14,766 nt of DNA from Mucidula mucida (Eukaryota > Basidiomycota > Agaricomycetes > Agaricales > Physalacriaceae): NCBI GenBank assembly GCA_015501055.1, contig JADNYV010000827.1, positions 1 through 14,766 of the forward strand, in the 5' to 3' direction. Positions 9,401-14,766 of the stretch are shown piece after piece. A model generated the notes under the pieces. That model searched no databases. It saw only the letters and a list, made by a program, of their open reading frames with translations, and was not told the DNA's origin. Numbering within the stretch: position 1 is the first letter of the stretch; each line of letters starts with the position of its first letter. A program made the position numbers and the translations under genes.

Positions 9401-11606
9401 AAACCTTGTGTGAACGGGACGAACCCAGTACCACTGCGGCCGATAACATAACACGACGTCGGGTGCTCGATAATCTTCTTTTCTTGAGAGCTGCAGATGG
9501 CAATTAGGCATGCAGTGAGCGCCTGTTCACACTTACGAGACCAAATGAGGCAACGTCATCTCCACGTCGGCCATGATTCCTAGAGAAAGCTTTATTGGTG
9601 GAAAAAACACAAAGCCAGCCGGGTATGCTCACCATCGAGAAATGGCTGTTCTTGTCAGCTTCCGTTGATAGCTATAGCTAACGGTACACACCTTGGAGAA
9701 CGTGACAAACTTCTCCACGCTGAAACCGAAAAGCGTGTTCATATCAAATCTATCAGGATAGAAAGCGTACGCACACAACTCGGGAAAGGACCTAGTCAAC
9801 AGTTAGAAGTCCGTGCACTAAAGGTAAAGCTTCACGTTACCATGGTAGAGTCGTTCGAAACTACATCCGGCAAGCTCGCGACCTCTGCCGGTAAAACTTC
9901 AGGGAGCGCCGGGAAGGTCGCGGGCACAAGCACATTCTTCTCGCCCGCGAGCGTCGACGTCATGCGTACCGCACGACTACGCCACGTCGATCAACTGACA
10001 ACGTTGAAAAGCTAAAGCGCACACTCACTGCTCTCGATAAAGGGTGCCTTTCTTGCGCAATTGACTGCTGATGGCAGCCCGAAGTCGGTTGTCCATCTGC
10101 GTATGCGTGCAAATATCGAAAATCTTGATGGCTAACGAGACGGTCAGTTTACATGCTGTCTGAAGCCGGAGTCCATTACCCTGTTGTTCGGCCTGCAAGG
10201 GATGTAATGTGAACCAAGGATGGAATGATGGATTGAAACGACGAACCTCATTGTCTGTCGGGATCAAGTCTATTTGATACTACGGATGGTGATCAATCGG
10301 TGAGAAACCAACTTAAGCTGTCAACACGCACGATGATCCTTAAATCCCGAGACAGCTTGGCCTCGAAGACAGCGACATCAGAGGACGAAAACCCGCTCAG
10401 GCGTTTCTGATTGTCCTCCGAAAAGTGACCCATTGACAACTCCCTATCAGTTTGTCAGCAAACGACTTCCAAGGAGACGCCTGTGGAGATGTACTTGATC
10501 TTCTTGACTATGATGTCAAACGCAGCCGGGCGTTTCTTCCTCGCACGCCTAAGCACGTTTTGCACGCTGTTGCGCACAATAATCTTCCACGCTCCGAAAC
10601 CATCTGGACTATCGAAATGGAGGGCGCTATGAGACAAAGTCAACTGTCGGAGACGCGACGAAATGATCATCCAACTTACGACTTCATAGGCTGAATGAAC
10701 GGGTACACAGAGCCTGGGGCAGCGGGACTCTGATTGTCAGCTTGCTCGTTCGCTTGGGTCTTGTTCTTGTTTTCCTCCGAAACGGTGGATGCTTGCGGGG
10801 GTGGAACGAAGACGGATTCCTGTTTCAAGAACGCAATGACCTTCTCGTCTTGCAGGTACCCAAAATAGAACTGTGAACACCCATGGATAAGCCTTCTACC
10901 GTATCACAAACTAAGCACCTACTTCGAGCACGTCCTTAAGCTTCTGTAGAATCTCCTCGACAACCCGGGATACGTCTGGCGGGGATGTTGGCATAGGTAC
11001 TTCCAGAGCATCGTAATATTTTGAGTCCACAGCGGGAATCATAGGCGCCGCGGCGCGCTTTGCCTGCTTAAGCTTCTTTTGGCTCGGGGCTTTCACCCGT
11101 CGCCCGGTGGGAGGTGAATTCGCCACATCGTCGTCTTGTACCTTGGGTAGCGCATATGTGCTCAATGCCCTCAGGACAATGCTGCCCGCCCGAACGATGA
11201 GATCGTTGCGGGAGAAGATGGACTTGGTTTCACGATCAGCGAGGTCATCGAAAAGAAACAAGAATGTTGAGGAGAGATTGTGTGAAATGCAGTCATGAAC
11301 GCTGTCAGGGAATCCTGCAGCACTCGTAGGGTATGCCCGCATGAGGGCAGAAACAAGATACGAGGGCACATCTAGAATCGTCATGTCTGTGTCAAACATC
11401 GATGCCACATGTGGTGGAGACCTACTGGCTAGAATCAAGGCTAAAGTCGTCGGGGTTTCATTGCGTGCAGCGGTGAACACGACATTTTTGATATTCTTCT
11501 CTTGCAGAAGAGTACTAAACTCGAGGAGCGCACTGTCAACCGCATCAAGCGATTTGAGCTCGGTTCGGAGAAAGAGGTCGGGGCGGTAGGGGCAGGAGAC
11601 TGTCAT
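3419..11606 (-). CDS. Giant UvrD-like helicase / TPR protein (TRANK1-like), two apparent frameshifts
   Basis: Predicted superfamily 1 (UvrD/Rep-type) ATPase of the TRANK1-like family; its role in fungi is unknown. Exons, 5' to 3': 10923-11606, 10680-10870, 10495-10626, 10332-10443, 10247-10279, 10180-10192, 10029-10131, 9836-9976, 9692-9791, 9633-9645, 9537-9579, 9425-9490, 9038-9368, 8852-8984, 8769-8798, 8531-8710, 8421-8483, 8329-8372, 8157-8278, 7811-8108, 7693-7762, 7608-7644, 7413-7562, 7279-7362, 6674-7233, 6275-6623, 5561-6222, 5118-5515, 4807-5066, 4683-4758, 4614-4633, 4465-4561, 3743-4417, 3419-3686. Exons total 6,538 nt, two short of 2,180 codons. Motifs (frame-corrected numbering): Walker A GRSGTGKT 539-546, split by an intron after GTG; motif II DEVQD 793-797; GDTAQ 820-824; NYRS 874-877; YESKGLEF 971-978; motif VI VAITRAR 1036-1042. 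TPR-like helices follow from about 1075. An IQ-like motif (IQNLYRSVMARR) lies near 2000-2011. Single-base shifts are inferred at 8676-8682 and 5478-5481. Start: the first ATG of the first exon; upstream is non-coding. Confidence 0.93.
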
Positions 11607-11632
11607 GGTTGGTGGGAAATCTGAACGTATGG

Positions 11633-11689
11633 CTACGCGTATAAGTCAGAACGCAGTCAACAAAGGAAACGATAACTGGCGTTACTTAC
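11633..11689 (-). other. Probable 5' UTR intron of the helicase gene
   Basis: Donor GTAAGT at 11689 and acceptor GCGTAG at 11633 bound a 57-nt segment with TTGAC and CTGAC branch-like motifs, matching other introns in the window. It ends 26 nt upstream of the helicase ATG. The frame upstream of the intron has no ATG before a stop, so this is more likely a leader intron than a coding one. A TTAAAA tract near 11725 could be a weak TATA-like element. Confidence 0.55.
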
Positions 11690-12902
11690 ACGAGGAAGCG
11701 GGTCGGACGCAATCAAAGGGTTCTTTTAAGCGCCCGCCAACGGAGGTTGCGATACAAAGCACACGAGACAAAGGTTAACAGCAATGGAGAATTCCCAATT
11801 CTCAACTAGGATGATGATCTGTCCAAACTTCGGTAAACTCTGGAGGTTTTACAGAAGGTCGGAGAGGCTGTTCAAGGTGCAACCACGGGAACGTTACGAC
11901 AGATATAGTCCTCGCTCCAGGCTGTAGCCCTTGGAGTTCGACATCGCCAAATACCCATCTTCTTTCTGGCTCATGTTTGATCTCGTGTCACTGGCAAGCA
12001 CTCGGCAAGCCCTTTAAAGCGTAGCTAGTTAGACATGCGTGGGTAAAGATGGTCTGGTGCATGTCAAGATATAGGTCCGTGCTCTGTAAGTGAATTGCTA
12101 GTCTGAATGAGTAATTACCACGGTAAGATAGTAGAAGACAAGTTTGGCAGTCGATCTTTGGCACTGTTTCTGTTCCATCCGAATGTCTGCTGGATTTCCT
12201 CGTCGTATTGGGGTAGATGGGAGAAGAAAATGAGCGGAAGATGCAAATGTGTCCTGAAGGGTTTTGGAGGAGGTCGTTTGCGGCCATTGGAACGAGAAAT
12301 TAGAATGGAGTCGGCGCGACAGTGGGATTCGGAAGGAAAATCGGACGGTCACGTGCTCCTGACTTCGGATTTCTTTCCATAAGCGAATCTGCAGCGTCTA
12401 CTGAGGCTTACTCCTAGCGGTAGCTCTTTGTCTGGCTAATGCTCTGGTTCTGGATTGTCCTCTGTGTCTCATTTGCCGAACCAACTTGCAATGCACTAAT
12501 CTTGCCATCGCGTCTCGTTGTCCACTGCCAGCACGCAAACTACCCGTACGAGTAAGTAGAATGCATATTTTTTTATTATCTGAATCAATGAATACTCCTT
12601 CGTACTACCTCTGACGTCTCATACAAGTCTGCTCCAATATCCCGGCGCGAGAAGCACCTCGTGTAAGCGTATGCTTGAGCAAACGGGACTCCATTGGGTA
12701 TGTCCCACAACGCCGCGGGAAGAGCAGTCACCAGTGTGATTCAGCCCGTCCGGAGTCCAATGCACTGTCCTCACAAGTCTTAGAATCTGTTGGTAGTACG
12801 CGACATGTCGCCATTGTATCCATTACACGGGGGGATTACCAGAAACTTATTCAATGTGTCCAGACTCCAAAGGCTGGAACGCACATTGACGTACCCATTG
12901 CC
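11690..12902. other. Intergenic region upstream of the helicase gene
   Basis: I can support no gene here. Minus-strand sequence about 12100-12350 is open in all three frames for 60-90 codons and the plus strand is open at 12107-12382, but none shows family motifs or introns with matching phase. A short Arg-rich minus-strand ORF of 36 codons (about 12400-12510) is not recognised. No CaaX-type ORF end was found on either strand. The part next to 11690 should include the helicase promoter. Confidence 0.55.
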
Positions 12903-12904
12903 TA

Positions 12905-13074
12905 GGGTGGCGCAGTAAAACCTTGGTTTTGATACCTCTTGAGTTTACTGTGGTATTCAACGGTATTGATACTGTATCAAAACCATTATTAACACTGACA
13001 GTTTCAAAACCTGAGCCTCCTGAGACCGGTATCGATAACGTTACTGACACCCCGGGAGGTTTACAGCGCCACCC
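12905..13074. mobile_element. MITE-like element with TIRs and TA duplication
   Basis: The terminal inverted repeats are GGGTGGCGCAGTAAAACC (12905-12922) and, read inward from the other end, GGGTGGCGCTGTAAACC (13074-13058), with one mismatch and one gap. TA lies directly outside both ends (12903-12904 and 13075-13076), as expected for a Tc1/mariner-type target duplication. The 170-bp interior has no coding capacity. It contains an almost perfect palindrome (12962-12984, arms GGTATTGATAC and GTATCAAAACC around a central T), and one arm sequence, GGTTTTGATAC, is repeated at 12925-12935. It sits 65 bp from the 3' end of the tRNA gene. It is non-autonomous; the mobilising transposase is unknown, and the truncated transposase at the left edge need not be its partner. 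Confidence 0.82.
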
Positions 13075-13111
13075 TATTGAGGATCCTTAGCACTATTGGG
13101 TATAAAAGCAT

Positions 13112-13116
13112 AAAAA
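13112..13116 (-). terminator. RNA polymerase III terminator (T5)
   Basis: A run of five T on the minus strand lies 24 nt downstream of the mature tRNA 3' end; a second run of four T follows at 13104-13107. Confidence 0.7.
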
Positions 13117-13139
13117 GAACAATCATAGAAACCAATATT

Positions 13140-13240
13140 GATGAGGATGGGATTCGAACCCATGCCCTTTCGGACCAGATACAATCGTGATCGCCACCTA
13201 AACCTTAGTCTGGCGCCTTAGACCGCTCGGCCACCTCACC
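13140..13240 (-). tRNA. tRNA-Leu: tRNA-Leu(AAG) with 22-nt intron
   Basis: The cloverleaf folds by eye. The acceptor stem is GGTGAGG with CCTCATC (one G-T pair), the anticodon stem CCAGA with TCTGG, and the T arm ATGGG-TTCGAAT-CCCAT. A long variable arm (TCCGAAAGGGC) marks a class II tRNA. The anticodon loop reads CT-AAG-G, giving AAG (Leu, codon CUU, wider with inosine). An intron of 22 nt (13181-13202) follows position 37, the canonical site; removing it leaves 79 nt. Internal promoters match consensus: A box TGGCCGAGCGG (13223-13233) and B box GGTTCGAATCC (13150-13160). CCA is not encoded, as expected for a nuclear gene. Exact intron ends could slide by a base. Confidence 0.95.
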
Positions 13241-13672
13241 GTGCCGTTGAGATCAACTGCGCTACCTGGATCAACAGCCCTCGAATAACTCTCACATCCC
13301 ATCGATGGCCTTCCCTTGATACCCCAAGAAACCTATTGAATTCCCCACCTCCGCCTCCACACAGATCCACGTACGTCGATGTAGCAAAGTCGCTTACATT
13401 CCAGTCGCGTCCAACCGTCTCAGCCATTCATGGAACCACAGAAACCGAGAAGGGTGTATTAGAAGCACAACAAATATATACCTCGAACGAACTTGGAACA
13501 GCTCTCAAATAAATAGTATAGTCTATGTATGTTCTATCTCTATAGATGGTATCAAGTGGTCATGAGCGGGGAGGGTGGTGGATACAATTGTGTTGAAGAG
13601 AGAGAGAGTCCTCAAAGCAGGAAAACGAAAAAAAATACTGTAAATCATAAAATCAAAAACCCAATCTGACAT
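13241..13672. other. Spacer between tRNA gene and the last gene
   Basis: AT-rich spacer with no supported gene. It holds the tRNA 5' flank, a 12-bp AG dinucleotide run (13597-13608), an A-rich tract near 13627-13635, and presumably the 3' UTR of the gene ending at 13673. A 63-codon minus-strand ORF (13236-13427) overlaps the tRNA gene and was not accepted. Confidence 0.55.
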
Positions 13673-14766
13673 CTACCATGCTCCGCCCTCGCCGCGTACA
13701 GCGGCCTCAAAGAGACTGAAGCCGGGCAACTCTTCGCCCTTCTTGATATCCTCGCCCTCATCGTCGCCAATCTTTAGTGGCGCAAGCGTGATAGGCGTGT
13801 GTAAACTGCTAGTGCTCGAATCCGGTGTACTAGGCGTACTAGGTGGAGGATGGGAATACGCATGAGGATGAGTTTGGTGGCTACTCCCGTGTATCGGAGT
13901 CATGCCAAACGCCATCCGAACTGAATGGGCTAGATGATGATGCACATGGTGATGGTTGTTACTGTGGGGAGGAGAACCACTGCGACTTCGGCTACTAGGC
14001 GGAGTGCCGGAACTATGGTGCGGTATGCTCGGCGCGGTAACATAAGTGTGGGGACTGGGAGCGCGAGACGATCTGCGCTGTGCAGCTGGAGAGAGCGAAG
14101 CGGGCCGAGAAATGGAGATGTGCTTGGGGTATGTGTAGCGCTGGTGCGGAGGACTGGAAGAATAATGAGGTACATGCGGGCCATCGGAATCACTCGATTG
14201 TGGCGAAGGGCTGTGCGGGCGATGGTATGGGTGGTGGCGGTCATGATGCATGTGGTAATTGTTCGAGTGGTGGTGCTCAAACGGTGTCATCTGCACGCGG
14301 GACCAGACAACCCGACGGGTGATCTTGCGTTGTTCCGTATGCAAAGGCTCGTCGTCGTCGTCGCGGGCATTGGAGATACCAAAATAACCATTACCGTGCA
14401 TTTCTGTAGTGGGTGACGTGGTCGCGCTCTTGCTCATCCTGAACGAGAATGGGGTCTCCACCGTTCTAGACTGGTATTCCGCCTCCGCAGTCATCAGCGT
14501 GGCGCGCCTCGTATTCTGCACGGCGCAAGGCTTCCTCCCTTTCCAATGCATACAACTCGTCCATCGCGACACTCGAAAGTGTGGTGAAAGGCGTGCTCCG
14601 CCTGGAATGAGGCACATCATAGGAACCGACTGCCGTGGGTCGCGCATAATCCTTGAGGAAAAATCAAATCAACCATATGGACATCGATTAGAATCGGCAA
14701 ATACACACCTCATCATCGCTGCCCGCCCGACTTCTTGCCTTCTTCTTGATCCTTGTTTCTCCCCGT
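13673..14766 (-). CDS. His/Ser/Pro-rich protein, C-terminal part (5' end outside window), apparent frameshift
   Basis: Family not recognised. A first partial exon (14709-14766) encodes a basic stretch, IKKKARSRAGSDDE, that could be a nuclear localisation signal. A 57-nt intron (14652-14708, donor GTGTGT, acceptor CTCAAG) follows. The next exon continues in phase as DYARPTAVGSYDVPHSRRST and then a charged helix, DELYALEREEALRRAEYEAR. Near 14490 this frame runs into a stop after about 15 unconvincing residues. Another frame takes over as TAEAEYQSRTVETPFSFRMS and stays open to the stop at 13673-13675. The remainder is low complexity: acidic DDDDE, His-rich clusters (EHHHSNNYHMHHDRHH, NNHHHVHHH), many SP and PP pairs, and an ordered end ELPGFSLFEAAVRGEGGAW. 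Composition suits a nuclear regulator with a DNA-binding domain upstream of the window, but that is inference. Confidence 0.75.

Noticed and set aside
12098..12382. Overlapping open frames on both strands (minus 12098-12352, plus 12107-12382)
   Set aside because: All frames are open over the same stretch and none has a motif or splice phase favouring it; low stop density alone is not evidence.
13236..13427. Minus-strand 63-codon ORF with VDLCGGGGGEFNRFLG, resembling motif I of FtsJ-type methyltransferases
   Set aside because: It overlaps the tRNA gene, the glycine run does not fit the usual APGG pattern, and no other methyltransferase motif is found nearby in any frame.
13934..14416. Plus-strand 160-codon ORF rich in Val, Met and Arg
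   Set aside because: Antisense shadow of the His/Ser/Pro-rich gene; its composition mirrors the His codons of the opposite strand.

Overview
The window looks like nuclear DNA of a filamentous basidiomycete, most likely a mushroom-forming agaricomycete. Protein genes are cut by many very short introns (43-58 nt, mostly GT-AG). There is a STE3-type pheromone receptor of the basidiomycete kind, a very large UvrD-like helicase gene of the TRANK1-like family, and a nuclear tRNA-Leu gene with an intron just after the anticodon. All calls come from hand translation, hand splicing and remembered family motifs; no database search was run.

Layout. 1-440 (-): 5' part of a Tc1/mariner-type transposase with a frameshift, running off the left edge. 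552-1836 (-): seven-exon STE3-like receptor with an in-frame TAA in one exon. 1837-3418: intergenic stretch with a hexanucleotide microsatellite and a tandem repeat of about 99 bp. 3419-11606 (-): one giant gene reconstructed here as 34 coding exons, about 2,180 codons. It has an N-terminal family region, a superfamily 1 helicase core, TPR-like helices, a long alpha-helical region and a C-terminal IQ-like motif. It carries two apparent single-base frameshifts and has a probable 5' UTR intron. 11690-12902: no convincing gene. 12905-13074: a 170-bp MITE-like element with terminal inverted repeats and TA target duplication. 13140-13240 (-): tRNA-Leu(AAG) with a 22-nt intron. 13673-14766 (-): 3' part of a His/Ser/Pro-rich protein of unknown function, also with an apparent frameshift.

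All recognised genes lie on the minus strand, but nothing suggests co-transcription. The receptor would act at the plasma membrane in pheromone sensing. The helicase-like protein is an intracellular ATPase of unknown role in fungi. A CaaX scan of the two main intergenic stretches found no pheromone precursor, so the receptor cannot be called part of a complete mating-type B (P/R) locus.

The most notable property is that every recognised protein-coding locus has at least one reading-frame lesion (one nonsense codon, four single-base shifts). In two cases a downstream AAG splice acceptor would restore the frame. Either this haplotype is degenerating, or the assembly has indel errors, or AAG acceptors are used in this genome.
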